Assembly: GCF_011405515.1 (NCBI RefSeq)
Contig: NZ_AP022671.1
Location: 2,852,001 to 2,916,000 of the forward strand
Source: Nitrospira sp. KM1
GTDB taxonomy: Bacteria; Nitrospirota; Nitrospiria; Nitrospirales; Nitrospiraceae
DNA: 64,000 bases
Direction of reading: 5' to 3'
Below are positions 36,402 to 46,391 of the stretch, in pieces. A program made the position numbers and the translations under genes. The notes under the pieces were generated by a model. It saw only the letters and a program-made list of their open reading frames with translations, was not told where the DNA came from and did no database searches. Position 1 is the first letter of the stretch. Each line of letters opens with the position of its first letter.

Positions 36402-37046
36402 TCAGGTCGTAGTCGATGCAGCGGGTTTCACTGGTTTCGACGGTCCAGGTTTGAAGTCCGGCGGGCCTTCCTGAACCATTTTTGCCATGACCAGCGCAAA
36501 GAGCAGGTAAAAGAAAACTCCTACCCAGATAACATACGATTGGACGCCTCCGGTTTCCTTTAAGGCGACCTCCTGGCCGGCAGGATTATTCCACGCCTTT
36601 TGCTTGATCTCTCCGATCTGTTCTCGGCAATGCCAGAAATAGACATAGTTGCCGGTGGCCCCTGCCATGACGCTCCATACGATTCCCGATGTCATATCAC
36701 CGGTGAGATAGGCTGAGACCATAGGCCCAATCGCATACACCATGGCGTAGAGATACATTTTGCGATAAAGAAACCAGAGGAATGAAATGAACAAGAATGC
36801 CGGCCAATTCCACGTCAGTGCAAATTTCGGATTTTGCTCAGGCCCGAATTTCTTGAACTGCTGGAGATAACGATCCGCATTGGGACCGATGAATCGCCGC
36901 CAAAGATCCACATCGGCTTCTGTGGCACGGAAGGTCGGTTCCTCAAGAGTCTGACCTGTCGGCACGTCAGAGAGCCCGGTCCCGCATTGGTAGCAAAACC
37001 GCGAGTCGTCCTGATTCTGTTGTCGGCATTGCATGCAGACCTTCAT
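36402..37046 (-). CDS. Zinc-ribbon membrane protein with DUF2628-like domain
   Basis: 214 residues. A zinc ribbon occupies residues 1-24 (MKVCMQCRQQNQDDSRFCYQCG, with CxxC pairs), followed by a hydrophilic linker and a membrane domain of about three to four helices beginning WNWPAFLFISFLWFLYRKMY, which is characteristic of DUF2628. Further hydrophobic spans are VYAIGPMVSAYL and SYVIWVGVFFYLLFALVM. The C-terminus is proline-rich. Related proteins occur in many bacteria with unknown role. It converges on the previous hypothetical gene. Confidence 0.85.
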   Translation of the reverse strand: MKVCMQCRQQNQDDSRFCYQCGTGLSDVPTGQTLEEPTFRATEADVDLWRRFIGPNADRYLQQFKKFGPEQNPKFALTWNWPAFLFISFLWFLYRKMYLYAMVYAIGPMVSAYLTGDMTSGIVWSVMAGATGNYVYFWHCREQIGEIKQKAWNNPAGQEVALKETGGVQSYVIWVGVFFYLLFALVMAKMVQEGPPDFKPGPSKPVKPAASTTT

Positions 37047-37191
37047 TCGCCAGAGAGTACCATAATAGTCTCGCGGGAGTAGTGGCCAACAACATGACCT
37101 CGGGAAGAACCCGTCGCTCGGTTTGCGGTCAGGTTGATTTCATAGAGGAGCTATGCTAGCTTTCCTTTCTTTACAACGGGATACGACTGCC

Positions 37192-38403
37192 ATGCCTACC
37201 GAAGAGCTCAAGGAAGACGCCGAGCGCTTCCTCATGGATACCTATACCAGGCAACCCCTTTCGATAGTCAGGGGCCGGGGAACCAAGGTGTACGACTTGG
37301 AGGGCCGTGAATACATAGATTTCGTCGGGGGTATTGCCGTGAACCTGCTTGGTCACGGCCATGCGGATCTCGTTTCGGCGATTCAGCGGCAGGCCACGCA
37401 AGTCCTTCACGCGTCGAATCTCTACTACACGGAACCCCAGGTCAGACTTGCGGAAATCCTAGTGGATCATTCCTTTGCCGACAAAGTGTTCTTTTGCAAC
37501 AGCGGTGCGGAAGCCAACGAAGCCGCCATCAAGCTGGCTCGCCGGTACTCGTATGGCAAATACGGTCCCGGTCGGTTTGAAATTATTACCATGAACAACT
37601 CCTTTCATGGCCGAACCATGGCCACGCTCACCGCGACAGGCCAGGAAAAGGTCCAGAAGGGATATGAGCCTCTGGTTCCGGGATTTTTGCATGTCTCTCT
37701 GAACAACTTGCCGGAACTCGAACAGGCCGTTACCGATAAGACCGCGGCGATCTTGCTTGAGCCGATTCAAGGAGAAGGCGGGGTTCATGTGGCGGATCGG
37801 CGGTATTTGGCAGCCGTCAGAGAGCTCTGCACCAAGAAAGATATTCTGTTGATGTTTGATGAGGTGCAGACCGGCATGGGACGCACCGGCACGCTTTTCG
37901 CCTATGAGCAGCTTAGTGTCGAACCTGATGTGATGACATTGGCAAAGGGGCTTGGCGGGGGTGTGCCAATCGGTGCCTGCCTTGCGAAAGACGCTGTGGC
38001 GCAGGCGTTCGGTCGAGGCGCGCACGCCTCGACGTTCGGCGGCAATCCCCTGGCCTGCGCGGCGGCATTGGCGGTGTTTCGTGTTCTTCTCGAAGGGTGC
38101 GTCTTGGACCAGGGTAAACGAATGGGTGAGTATCTGAGCAAGGGCCTTATGGATTGCAAAGACCGACATCATGTCGTACGGGATGTTCGCGGTATGGGCC
38201 TCCTGCAAGGAATCGAAGTTGATATGGACGCCAAAGTCATCGTCAGCGACTGCTTGCGGCGTGGCATCCTCGTCAATGCGACCGGCGACCATGTCGTCCG
38301 ATTGGTCCCACCGTTGATCATCACGCAACCTGAGATCGATCGATTGCTCGACGTACTGTCACATACGTTTAATCGACATGCATTGGAAGTATCGGCCCAT
38401 TGA
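37192..38403 (+). CDS. argD: Acetylornithine aminotransferase
   Basis: About 403 residues. A PLP enzyme that converts N-acetylglutamate semialdehyde to acetylornithine in arginine synthesis, and often also acts in lysine synthesis. The class III pattern is intact: GREYIDFVGGIAV, CNSGAEANEAAIKLAR, the aspartate in LLMFDEVQTGMGRTG and the PLP lysine in LAKGLGGGVPIGA. The start at 37192 gives the usual MPTEELKEDAERF beginning; a start at 37153 with GAGGAG two bases ahead is possible. It is the first gene of the argDFGH-lysA-dapAB run. Confidence 0.94.
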   Translation: MPTEELKEDAERFLMDTYTRQPLSIVRGRGTKVYDLEGREYIDFVGGIAVNLLGHGHADLVSAIQRQATQVLHASNLYYTEPQVRLAEILVDHSFADKVFFCNSGAEANEAAIKLARRYSYGKYGPGRFEIITMNNSFHGRTMATLTATGQEKVQKGYEPLVPGFLHVSLNNLPELEQAVTDKTAAILLEPIQGEGGVHVADRRYLAAVRELCTKKDILLMFDEVQTGMGRTGTLFAYEQLSVEPDVMTLAKGLGGGVPIGACLAKDAVAQAFGRGAHASTFGGNPLACAAALAVFRVLLEGCVLDQGKRMGEYLSKGLMDCKDRHHVVRDVRGMGLLQGIEVDMDAKVIVSDCLRRGILVNATGDHVVRLVPPLIITQPEIDRLLDVLSHTFNRHALEVSAH

Positions 38404-38424
38404 GAGTGCAGCGACCGATTGACC

Positions 38425-39390
38425 ATGCCGACGAAACGACGCCACGCTTCCGAAAAGGATTTGATTGATGTCGCGACGCTCTCACGCCGCGAGATTGAAG
38501 ACCTGCTTGCCCTCGCTGCCAGACTGAAGGACAAACAGCATCGCGGTATTTCTCATCAGCTCCTGCAGGGGAAAACGCTCGGGCTGCTGTTTCAAAAGCC
38601 ATCCACACGGACCAGAGTATCGTTTGAGGCTGGCATGAATCAGTTGGGCGGCCATGCCTTAGTTCTGCCCATGAGTGACATCCAGCTCTCGCGCGGCGAA
38701 AGCGTGGCCGATACCGCGCGAGTTCTGTCACGCTATCTCGATGGCATCGTCATCCGCACCTATGACCATGCCACAGTCCAGGAGTGGGCGCGTGAATCGA
38801 CAATGCCGGTTATCAACGGATTGACCGATCTCAGCCATCCCTGTCAGGCTCTTTCGGATTTGCTGACCATCAGGGAGAAAAAAGGACGTTTAAAGGGGGT
38901 CAAGATCGCGTACGTCGGAGACGGCAACAATGTCGCAAATTCCCTGATTGAAGCTGCTGCAAAAACAGGAATGAGCGTCGCCCTGGGTTGTCCATCCGGT
39001 TATCAGCCGGATCAGCACGTCGTCGACCTCGCTCGGCTCGAAGCCGCAAAAACCGGAGCCACCATCGACCTCAGTCACGATCCACATACGGCAGTAAAAG
39101 AAGCGGATGTCATTTACGCGGACGTCTGGATCAGTATGGGGCGCGAGCGTGAACAGGCCAGACGGCTCAAAGTTCTTGCGCCGTATCAGGTCAATATGCG
39201 TCTGGTGGGACGTGCGAAGCCGGATGTCATCGTCATGCACTGCCTGCCGGCGCACCGGGGTGAAGAAATCACCGCCGATGTACTGGACGGCCCTCAATCG
39301 GTCGTTATCGATCAAGCGGAAAATCGGTTACACATGCAAAAGGCCATCTTGACCCAACTGTTAGGGGAGAGGAAACACCGTACATCATGA
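38425..39390 (+). CDS. argF: Ornithine carbamoyltransferase
   Basis: About 321 residues. It makes citrulline from ornithine and carbamoyl phosphate. The carbamoyl-phosphate motif is [22 protein letters not shown] and the ornithine-site [10 protein letters not shown] follow. The family's usual length is around 310. The ATG at 38425 starts 22 bases after argD. Its end overlaps argG by ATGA. Confidence 0.95.
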   Translation: MPTKRRHASEKDLIDVATLSRREIEDLLALAARLKDKQHRGISHQLLQGKTLGLLFQKPSTRTRVSFEAGMNQLGGHALVLPMSDIQLSRGESVADTARVLSRYLDGIVIRTYDHATVQEWARESTMPVINGLTDLSHPCQALSDLLTIREKKGRLKGVKIAYVGDGNNVANSLIEAAAKTGMSVALGCPSGYQPDQHVVDLARLEAAKTGATIDLSHDPHTAVKEADVIYADVWISMGREREQARRLKVLAPYQVNMRLVGRAKPDVIVMHCLPAHRGEEITADVLDGPQSVVIDQAENRLHMQKAILTQLLGERKHRTS

Positions 39391-40601
39391 GTCGCTCCAT
39401 TAAAAAAGTCGTGTTGGCCTATTCCGGGGGGCTTGATACATCCGTCATCTTGAAATGGTTACAGGAGACCTATCAGGCGGAAGTCATCGCGTTCTGCGCC
39501 GATCTCGGTCAGGGAGAAGATCTCAAGGCCATAAAATCCAAAGCGCGGGCGTTGGGGGTCAAGAGAGTGTACGTGGAGGATCTTCGCGAAACGTTCGTTC
39601 GTGAGTACGTCTTTCCGATGTTGCGTGGGAATGCCATGTACGAAGGATGCTATCTGCTTGGCACATCCATCGCAAGACCATTGATAGCCCGCCGGCAGGC
39701 CGAGATCGCGCTCAAAGAGGGCGCGGAGGCCGTATCCCACGGCGCGACCGGGAAAGGCAATGATCAGGTGCGCTTTGAACTCACCTACATGGCGCTGGCG
39801 CCGGGACTGAAGATCATTGCGCCGTGGCGTGAGTGGACCATGCGGTCGCGCCGCGAGTTGATCGAATATGCGGATCGTCACGGCATTCCCGTCACGGCGA
39901 CCAAGGCCAAGCCGTACAGCATGGATTTGAATCTGTTCCACGTGAGCTACGAAGGAGGAATTCTCGAAGATCCTTGGGAGTCTCCGCCTGACGAGATTTT
40001 CCAAATGACTGTCTCACCGGAACGGGCACCGGACAAGCCGATCGAGGTCGAGATTGATTATGAAGCGGGCAATCCCGTCGCGGTCAACGGCAAGAAAATG
40101 AGTCCGGCGACTCTCCTGGCCACGCTCAATACACTCGGTGGCGCGCATGGCATCGGTCGCGTCGATCTTGTGGAAAACCGTTACGTGGGTATGAAGTCGC
40201 GCGGCGTCTACGAGACTCCCGGTGGGACCATTCTCCATGTCGCCCATCGGGGTCTCGAATCCTTGACGATGGACCGCGAAGTGCTGCATTTCAGGGACAG
40301 TCTCATCCCTCGGTTCGCGGATCTGATTTACAACGGCTACTGGTTCAGCCCGGAACGGGAAATGATCCAAACGGTGATCGATGAGGCCCAGAAAGACGTC
40401 ACAGGTACGGCGCGGGTCAAGTTATATAAGGGAAGCTGTACCCTCGCAGGGCGTAAATCAAATCGGTCGCTCTACCGGCTCGACATTGCCACGTTTGAAG
40501 AAGACGACGTCTATAATCAAAAAGACGCGGAGGGGTTCATCCGTCTCAATGCGTTGCGGCTGAAGATTCGGGCGCAGCGGAAAAAGGCACCATCCCGATG
40601 A
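39387..40601 (+). CDS. argG: Argininosuccinate synthase
   Basis: 404 residues. It condenses citrulline and aspartate using ATP. The N-terminal pyrophosphatase loop is [15 protein letters not shown], with [16 protein letters not shown] and [15 protein letters not shown] further on, all diagnostic. Its start overlaps the stop of argF and its stop overlaps the start of argH, each by four bases, so the three proteins are likely produced in a fixed ratio. Confidence 0.96.
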   Translation: MSRSIKKVVLAYSGGLDTSVILKWLQETYQAEVIAFCADLGQGEDLKAIKSKARALGVKRVYVEDLRETFVREYVFPMLRGNAMYEGCYLLGTSIARPLIARRQAEIALKEGAEAVSHGATGKGNDQVRFELTYMALAPGLKIIAPWREWTMRSRRELIEYADRHGIPVTATKAKPYSMDLNLFHVSYEGGILEDPWESPPDEIFQMTVSPERAPDKPIEVEIDYEAGNPVAVNGKKMSPATLLATLNTLGGAHGIGRVDLVENRYVGMKSRGVYETPGGTILHVAHRGLESLTMDREVLHFRDSLIPRFADLIYNGYWFSPEREMIQTVIDEAQKDVTGTARVKLYKGSCTLAGRKSNRSLYRLDIATFEEDDVYNQKDAEGFIRLNALRLKIRAQRKKAPSR

Positions 40602-42010
40602 TCGAGCGGAGGGAGCGCGGACGGACCGGATCGACCGGCACCAAGGCCTGGGACGGCCGGTTCCGGGAAAAGACACACCGGCTCGTGGAAGCCTTCACCA
40701 TGTCGGTGGAGACCGACCGTCGTTTATACGCGCAAGATATTCAGGGCAGCATTGCCCATTGCAAGACGATGCGGAAGGCCGGTGTCCTCAAAGCAGTGGA
40801 GATGGCGACCATCGTGCGCGGTCTGGAATCCATCAAGCAAGAATTCAACCGAGGCAGGTTCAGGTTCAGGCCGACGGACGAAGACGTTCATATGGCTATC
40901 GAGCGACGTCTGACCGAACTCATCGGCCCATTGGGAGGCAAATTGCACACCGGACGAAGTCGGAACGATCAGGTGGCACTCGATATCCGCCTCTATCTTC
41001 GGGATCAACTCGATGTCCTTCGTACCCGCGTGCAGGAGTTCCAGCGCGCGTTGGTGGCATGCGCCAAAGCCAATCGTGCCGTGCCCATGCCGGGATATAC
41101 CCATTTGCAGCGAGCACAGCCGGTGTTGTTCGCACACCATCTGCTGGCCTATGTGGAAATGCTCGAACGTGACAAGGGTCGGCTTTGCGATGCCAGAACA
41201 CGACTGAATGTCATGCCGCTCGGGTCCGGGGCATTGGCCGGGACGAATTATCCCATTGACCGTGGCTATACGGCGCGGCTGCTCGACTTTCCGGCCGTGA
41301 CGGCGAACAGTCTCGATGCGGTGTCCGATCGAGATTTCATGATCGAGACGGCCGCAGCCCTCTCGATCGTCATGATGCACCTGTCACGTCTCAGTGAAGA
41401 ACTCATCGTCTGGTCGTCGCAGGAGTTTCGGTTCGTCGATCTACCGGACGGTTTTTGCACCGGCAGCAGCATGATGCCACAGAAGAAAAACCCTGATGTG
41501 CCGGAGCTGATCAGAGGAAGAACCGGCAGAATCTACGGGCACCTGATGAATCTTCTGACTACTCTCAAAGGTCTCCCGTTAAGTTATAATCGTGACTTAC
41601 AGGAGGATAAGCCGCCGGTCTTCGATGCGATCGATACAGTATCGGCCGCGCTTGAAATCATGACTGAACTGATGCGACGGGTAAAAGTCAATCATGCTGT
41701 TCTCCAACAGGCCGTTGAAGGCGGCGGATTGCTGGCGACCGAATTGGCCGATTATCTTGTCACTCGTGGGGTGCCGTTCCGCGATGCTCACGGGATCACT
41801 GGACGGGTCGTGCGGGCGGCGCTGGAGAGCAAACGGGAATTGGCCGACATGTCGCTTGAGGAATTACGGGGATTCTCCGATCGGATCCAGAAAGATGTCT
41901 TCGCGCAGCTGACGGTCGAGGGGGCGATCAATCGGAAAGCACAAGTTGGCGGAACGGCCCGCAGGCGGGTCGAACAACGGATCAAGGAGTTGGAACGGGC
42001 CTTATCGTGA
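40598..42010 (+). CDS. argH: Argininosuccinate lyase
   Basis: 470 residues. It splits argininosuccinate to arginine and fumarate, the last arginine step. The superfamily signature [19 protein letters not shown] with its catalytic serine is near residue 290; [13 protein letters not shown] and [16 protein letters not shown] are also present. The first 15 residues are basic and extra to the usual N-terminus. It overlaps argG by ATGA and the following small lipoprotein by GTGA. Confidence 0.96.
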   Translation: MIERRERGRTGSTGTKAWDGRFREKTHRLVEAFTMSVETDRRLYAQDIQGSIAHCKTMRKAGVLKAVEMATIVRGLESIKQEFNRGRFRFRPTDEDVHMAIERRLTELIGPLGGKLHTGRSRNDQVALDIRLYLRDQLDVLRTRVQEFQRALVACAKANRAVPMPGYTHLQRAQPVLFAHHLLAYVEMLERDKGRLCDARTRLNVMPLGSGALAGTNYPIDRGYTARLLDFPAVTANSLDAVSDRDFMIETAAALSIVMMHLSRLSEELIVWSSQEFRFVDLPDGFCTGSSMMPQKKNPDVPELIRGRTGRIYGHLMNLLTTLKGLPLSYNRDLQEDKPPVFDAIDTVSAALEIMTELMRRVKVNHAVLQQAVEGGGLLATELADYLVTRGVPFRDAHGITGRVVRAALESKRELADMSLEELRGFSDRIQKDVFAQLTVEGAINRKAQVGGTARRRVEQRIKELERALS

Positions 42011-42243
42011 GACAGGGTGTAATGGCGCTCGTCGTCTGTTCTCTTACGGCGTGCGGCGTGGTCGGTTCTCCAATTCCACCGGAGCATGTCGGCGTCGCTG
42101 TCACCATCGAAGAACAGAAACGTCAAGACGCATTGAACGGTCGGCAACCTCCGGTGTCAGATGTTGACCCGACTCAGTCAGACCCCGAGTTTCAAGGCCA
42201 AGACGTGAATTTGCCGTCATTGCATCCCGTGGGCACTCGGTAA
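42007..42243 (+). CDS. Small lipoprotein, possibly LptM-like
   Basis: 78 residues from a GTG that overlaps the argH stop by four bases. A signal peptide ends in SLTACG, a lipobox, and the residues just after it (CGVVGSPIPPEHVG) resemble the short conserved N-terminus of LptM/YifL-type lipoproteins. In many Proteobacteria that gene sits beside lysA or dapF, and here lysA is one gene away. LptM assists LptD maturation; the role here is inferred. The tail is polar and disordered. Confidence 0.65.
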   Translation: MRQGVMALVVCSLTACGVVGSPIPPEHVGVAVTIEEQKRQDALNGRQPPVSDVDPTQSDPEFQGQDVNLPSLHPVGTR

Positions 42244-42290
42244 GCGACGTACCCGATGCGTCACTCGCCACGCGAGGTCATGGAGGAACT

Positions 42291-44204
42291 ATGCAATTGA
42301 TCCAGCCGCTCAAACAGGGGTTGCCGATCAATCGTTCCACTGCGAATCGGCGGTTGCTCTTGGTCGACCCCTATCCGCGAAACAGCCAATACCATCTGAC
42401 CGCGTCGGAGCGACGTGCGGTCTGGTTCCCCAAGCTCAGCTTACCGACGATCGCGGCCTATACGCCGGAACACTGGGATGTCGCGCTTGTCGATGAGGCG
42501 GTTCAAGATATCGATTTCGACGACCCGTGCGACATGGTCGGGATTTCCATCATGACGTGTTATGCCCCGCGTGCCTACGAAATAGCCAAGGAATTCCATC
42601 GACGGGGGAAGACCGTCGTCATGGGCGGAGTGCATCCGACCTACTGCCCGGACGAATCGCTACGCTATGCCGACGCCATCGTGTGCGGGGAGGCGGAAGA
42701 TCTCTGGCCGCAGCTGGTTGCCGACTACGAAGCGGGACAGATGCAGCGCATCTACCGGATGACGTCGTTTCCTGCACTCGAGCGGTATAAGAGTCCGCGT
42801 GTCGAGCTCCTGAGCCCGGATTCGTACATGACCAGACAATGCAGCTTTACGACGCGGGGCTGCCATTTCGACTGTGAGTTTTGCAGCGTCTCCCCATTTA
42901 ACGGAAAGACGACGAGACGGCGTCCGGTTGAGGAAGTCGTCACCGAGCTGCAAAACATGCAGCGCTGGATCCGCGGCGAGCTGGTCGAGCGGATCAGAGA
43001 CGAACCGCTGTGGAAGGCGTTCATCCTCGGGCTCCGTATTCGTGTTGGGATCGAGGACGGCAGCATCGTGGCGTTTGTCGACGATCTGCACAACAGCAAC
43101 CGTGCATACTGTCGGGAATTGTGGGCAGCGCTGAAACCACTCAAGATCAAATGGGGATGCCAATCGACGCTGTTCCTGGCGGACGATGAGGAGATGGTTA
43201 AACTGGCGGCCGAAAGCGGTTGTGTGTCCGTCTTTGTGGGAATGGAGTCGCTCGACGAAGACTGTCTGGACGAAACCAACAAGCCATTCAATCGTGTGAA
43301 GAAGTTTTCGCAAGAGATCAAAATGTTTCACGATTATGGCATTATGGTGAATCCCGGCATCGTCTTTGGCTTCGACAATGACGATGAAGCCGTCTTTGAA
43401 CGGGCCGTCGAATTCCTGACGAACAACCAGGTGGAGCTGGCATATTTTAATGTCCTGACCCCTCTGCCCGGCACGGCGCTCTATGACCGCTACAATGCTG
43501 CCGGCCGCATCTTCGATCGGGACTGGTCAAAGTACGACGGAAAACATGTCGTGTTTCATCCCAGCCGTATGACGCCTGAACAGCTCCAAGAAGGATTCCA
43601 TTGGGCGAACCATCAATTCTATTCATTGCCCAACATCTGGCGGCGGTTGTCCGGAACGAAGCAGCGGTTCATTGCACGGTGGGAGATGAACCGGGAATTT
43701 CGCAAGCTGGTCAAACGAGGCTGTCCAAGGGGAAGGCTGTCCCCATTGGCGTCCGTGCTGAAGAACCTTCAGGCGAAACTGCCGGTCTTCGACACCGATC
43801 AGTTGATGCCCAGCGCATTGCACGCGCCCAAACAGCGTTCGGATCCCAAAACGCTTCCGGTCGAACATCTCGCGCTGAACATCAAGGTGAAGCGGCATGA
43901 CAAATTTGCAGCGCTGTTTGTCGATCTTGAAGGCACGCTGGATCGTCTCAACGCTCAGGAACTGATCAAGCGGATGACCATGGCCGCAGAGAAAGCGAAG
44001 ATGGACATCATTGTGAATTTTGAACATCTCAAGCTCGCGACCCCCGATGCCTTGAAGACATTGGTGGATCCGGAAGCGATCAAAGCAGCCATTCCGAACG
44101 TGAAAGTACGGTACCGAAAGTTTAAGGATGCCTTTGAGACGGCCCTCCAGGGGTTTTCCCTTGCCGGCCTCGAAATGCTCAGCGAGGACCTTCAGGATGC
44201 ATAA
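42291..44204 (+). CDS. B12-binding-domain radical SAM protein with STAS-like C-terminus
   Basis: 637 residues. Residues 1-170 look like a cobalamin-binding Rossmann domain (LLLVDPYPRNSQYH, IAKEFHRRGKTVVMGGVHPTYCPDE). The radical SAM cluster motif is Cys191-x3-Cys195-x2-Cys198 (GCHFDCEFCS), with FVDDLHNSNRAY and FVGMESLDEDCLDETNK typical of the B12 class. About 100 residues at the C-terminus, from ALFVDLEGTLDRLNAQELIK, resemble a STAS domain, an unusual addition. Such enzymes do methylations or ring rearrangements. It is embedded in an arginine/lysine operon, but the substrate is unknown. Confidence 0.85.
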   Translation: MQLIQPLKQGLPINRSTANRRLLLVDPYPRNSQYHLTASERRAVWFPKLSLPTIAAYTPEHWDVALVDEAVQDIDFDDPCDMVGISIMTCYAPRAYEIAKEFHRRGKTVVMGGVHPTYCPDESLRYADAIVCGEAEDLWPQLVADYEAGQMQRIYRMTSFPALERYKSPRVELLSPDSYMTRQCSFTTRGCHFDCEFCSVSPFNGKTTRRRPVEEVVTELQNMQRWIRGELVERIRDEPLWKAFILGLRIRVGIEDGSIVAFVDDLHNSNRAYCRELWAALKPLKIKWGCQSTLFLADDEEMVKLAAESGCVSVFVGMESLDEDCLDETNKPFNRVKKFSQEIKMFHDYGIMVNPGIVFGFDNDDEAVFERAVEFLTNNQVELAYFNVLTPLPGTALYDRYNAAGRIFDRDWSKYDGKHVVFHPSRMTPEQLQEGFHWANHQFYSLPNIWRRLSGTKQRFIARWEMNREFRKLVKRGCPRGRLSPLASVLKNLQAKLPVFDTDQLMPSALHAPKQRSDPKTLPVEHLALNIKVKRHDKFAALFVDLEGTLDRLNAQELIKRMTMAAEKAKMDIIVNFEHLKLATPDALKTLVDPEAIKAAIPNVKVRYRKFKDAFETALQGFSLAGLEMLSEDLQDA

Positions 44205-45459
44205 TTTTGAATATCGCCACGGCGAACTGTATTGCGAAGACGTGCCGGTCAGCCGGATCGCCAAGGAAGTCGGCACACCTTGCTACATCTATAGTCATGC
44301 GACCCTCATCCGGCATATCCGAGCCTACGACCAGGCATTCAAGAGCATCCCCCATGTCATGGCGTTTGCGATGAAGGCCAATTCCAATCTGGCCATCCTG
44401 AGACTCATGGCAAAAGAGGGAAGCGGTGTCGATATCGTGTCCGGGGGAGAATTGTTCCGCGCGCTCAAAGCAGGGGTGCCACCGGCGAAGATCGTCTTTG
44501 CGGGCGTCGGCAAAAGCGCCGAAGAGATTCGCGATGCGCTGAACGCCGATATCCTAATGTTCAATGTCGAGTCACCAGCCGAGATCCAGGCGATCCACGA
44601 CGTAGCATCTTCCATGAAGAAGAAGGCTCGGATCGCACTGCGGATCAATCCTGACATCGATCCGAAGACCCATCCTTACATCTCCACCGGTTTGAAGAAA
44701 AGCAAGTTCGGGATCGCAGCCGACCGCGCGTTGGAAGAATTTAAACAGGCTGCCTCGCTTACGCATGTCGAGGTGGTGGGTGTCCATGCGCATATCGGGT
44801 CACAATTGACCGAGGTATCCCCGTTTGTCGAATCGCTGAAGAAGGTGCTCGGTCTCGTCGAAGCACTCAAAGGACAGGGAATCAATATCCGCTACCTCAA
44901 TATCGGCGGCGGATTAGGGATTACGTATTCAGACGAGAAACCGCCGTTGCCCCGGGATCTCGCCGATGCCATCTCGCCTCAGCTCAAAGGGTTGGATATC
45001 ACGTTGGTCATGGAGCCCGGCCGCGTCATCGTGGGGAATGCCGGCATCCTTGTCACCAAAGCCCTATACGAAAAGGTCGGCGAAGCGAAACGATTTATCA
45101 TCGTCGATGCTGCAATGAACGACTTGATCAGACCGAGCCTCTACAGTGCCTATCACGACATTCGACCCGTCTCTGAGGTAATCATGCAGCGTGCGCGGCA
45201 TACCGTCGATGTCGTCGGACCCGTCTGTGAGTCGGGAGATTTCCTTGCCAAGGACCGCATGCTTCCGGAAATGAAGCCGGGCGATCTGTTGGCGGTCATG
45301 AGCGCTGGCGCGTATGGATTCGTCATGGCGTCCAACTATAATTCACGGCCGCGAGTGCCTGAAGTGCTCGTGAAGGATGGAGAAGTCCATGTCATCCGCG
45401 CGCGCGAAACGTATGACGATTTGATCCGAGGTGAAGCGGTTCCCGCATTCCTTGGATAG
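44197..45459 (+). CDS. lysA: Diaminopimelate decarboxylase
   Basis: About 420 residues. It decarboxylates meso-diaminopimelate to lysine. The PLP lysine lies in AFAMKANSNLAILRL; HIGSQLTEVSPF, NIGGGLGITY, the phosphate-binding EPGRVIVGNAG and the dimer-interface cysteine segment GPVCESGDFLAKDR are all present. The ATG at 44197 overlaps the radical SAM stop by eight bases and has GAGGA upstream, so it is preferred over the longer frame from 44128. Confidence 0.95.
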   Translation: MHNFEYRHGELYCEDVPVSRIAKEVGTPCYIYSHATLIRHIRAYDQAFKSIPHVMAFAMKANSNLAILRLMAKEGSGVDIVSGGELFRALKAGVPPAKIVFAGVGKSAEEIRDALNADILMFNVESPAEIQAIHDVASSMKKKARIALRINPDIDPKTHPYISTGLKKSKFGIAADRALEEFKQAASLTHVEVVGVHAHIGSQLTEVSPFVESLKKVLGLVEALKGQGINIRYLNIGGGLGITYSDEKPPLPRDLADAISPQLKGLDITLVMEPGRVIVGNAGILVTKALYEKVGEAKRFIIVDAAMNDLIRPSLYSAYHDIRPVSEVIMQRARHTVDVVGPVCESGDFLAKDRMLPEMKPGDLLAVMSAGAYGFVMASNYNSRPRVPEVLVKDGEVHVIRARETYDDLIRGEAVPAFLG

Positions 45460-45492
45460 TCGTGGAATGGAAATGATCAGGAAGGAGTGCCC

Positions 45493-46365
45493 ATGTTCAC
45501 CGGATCGTTAGTCGCCATCGTGACCCCGTTCAAGAACGGCAAACTGGACGAAAAGGCGTTTGCCGATCTCATCGAATGGCAGATCGAGAACGGCACGAAT
45601 GGCATTGTGCCCTGCGGAACCACAGGAGAATCCGCCACCCTGACGCATGAGGAACATCACCGGGTCGTCAAGTTGGCAGTTGAAGTGTCGAATGGGCGCG
45701 TGCCGGTCATCGCAGGAACCGGGTCTAATAGCACAGCTGAGGCTATCTCGCTGACCCGCCACGCCAAGGAAGACGGAGCCGACGGGGCGCTTCTCATCAC
45801 ACCCTATTACAATAAGCCGACTCAGGAGGGACTGTACCGACATTATAAGGCCGTTGCTGAAGCGGTGGACCTTCCGCAGGTCCTCTACAATATCCCCGGC
45901 CGTACCGGTGTCAATATGCTGCCGGCTACAGTCGCTCGACTATGCGGTCTTCAGAATATCGTCGGGATCAAGGAGGGAAGCGGATCGGTTCAACAAGCCT
46001 CCGACATCGTTCAGACCTGCGGCGAGCGGATGACGGTATTGTCGGGTGACGATGCGCTGACGTTACCGATGATGGCGGTCGGTGCCAAGGGCGTCATCAC
46101 GGTGACGGCCAATATCGTACCTGATGAAATGTCCGAACTGGTCAATGCTTTTCTCGCCGGGCGAGTCGAACAATCTCGCGCAGTGCATTTCAAACTCAGT
46201 CCCGTGTTCGCCGCGTTGTTTTATGAAACCAATCCGATCCCTGTGAAAGAGGCGTTGGGGCTGATGGGAAAGATCAATCCGGAACTTCGCCTGCCGCTCT
46301 GTCCGATGGGTTCTGATACCAAAGCGCAACTCACGCGAGTCTTGAAGGACGCCGGGTTGATTTAG
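45493..46365 (+). CDS. dapA: 4-hydroxy-tetrahydrodipicolinate synthase
   Basis: About 290 residues, family-typical. It condenses pyruvate and aspartate semialdehyde. Motifs are VTPFKNGKLDEKAF, PCGTTGESATLTHEE, the substrate-binding YYNKPTQEGLYRHY, the catalytic tyrosine in YNIPGRTGVNM and the Schiff-base lysine in IVGIKEGSG. AGGAG lies five bases before the ATG at 45493; a GTG at 45487 is rejected as too close to that site. Confidence 0.96.
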   Translation: MFTGSLVAIVTPFKNGKLDEKAFADLIEWQIENGTNGIVPCGTTGESATLTHEEHHRVVKLAVEVSNGRVPVIAGTGSNSTAEAISLTRHAKEDGADGALLITPYYNKPTQEGLYRHYKAVAEAVDLPQVLYNIPGRTGVNMLPATVARLCGLQNIVGIKEGSGSVQQASDIVQTCGERMTVLSGDDALTLPMMAVGAKGVITVTANIVPDEMSELVNAFLAGRVEQSRAVHFKLSPVFAALFYETNPIPVKEALGLMGKINPELRLPLCPMGSDTKAQLTRVLKDAGLI

Positions 46366-46391
46366 CGCTCTGCGCAGAAAGCTCATCACAC

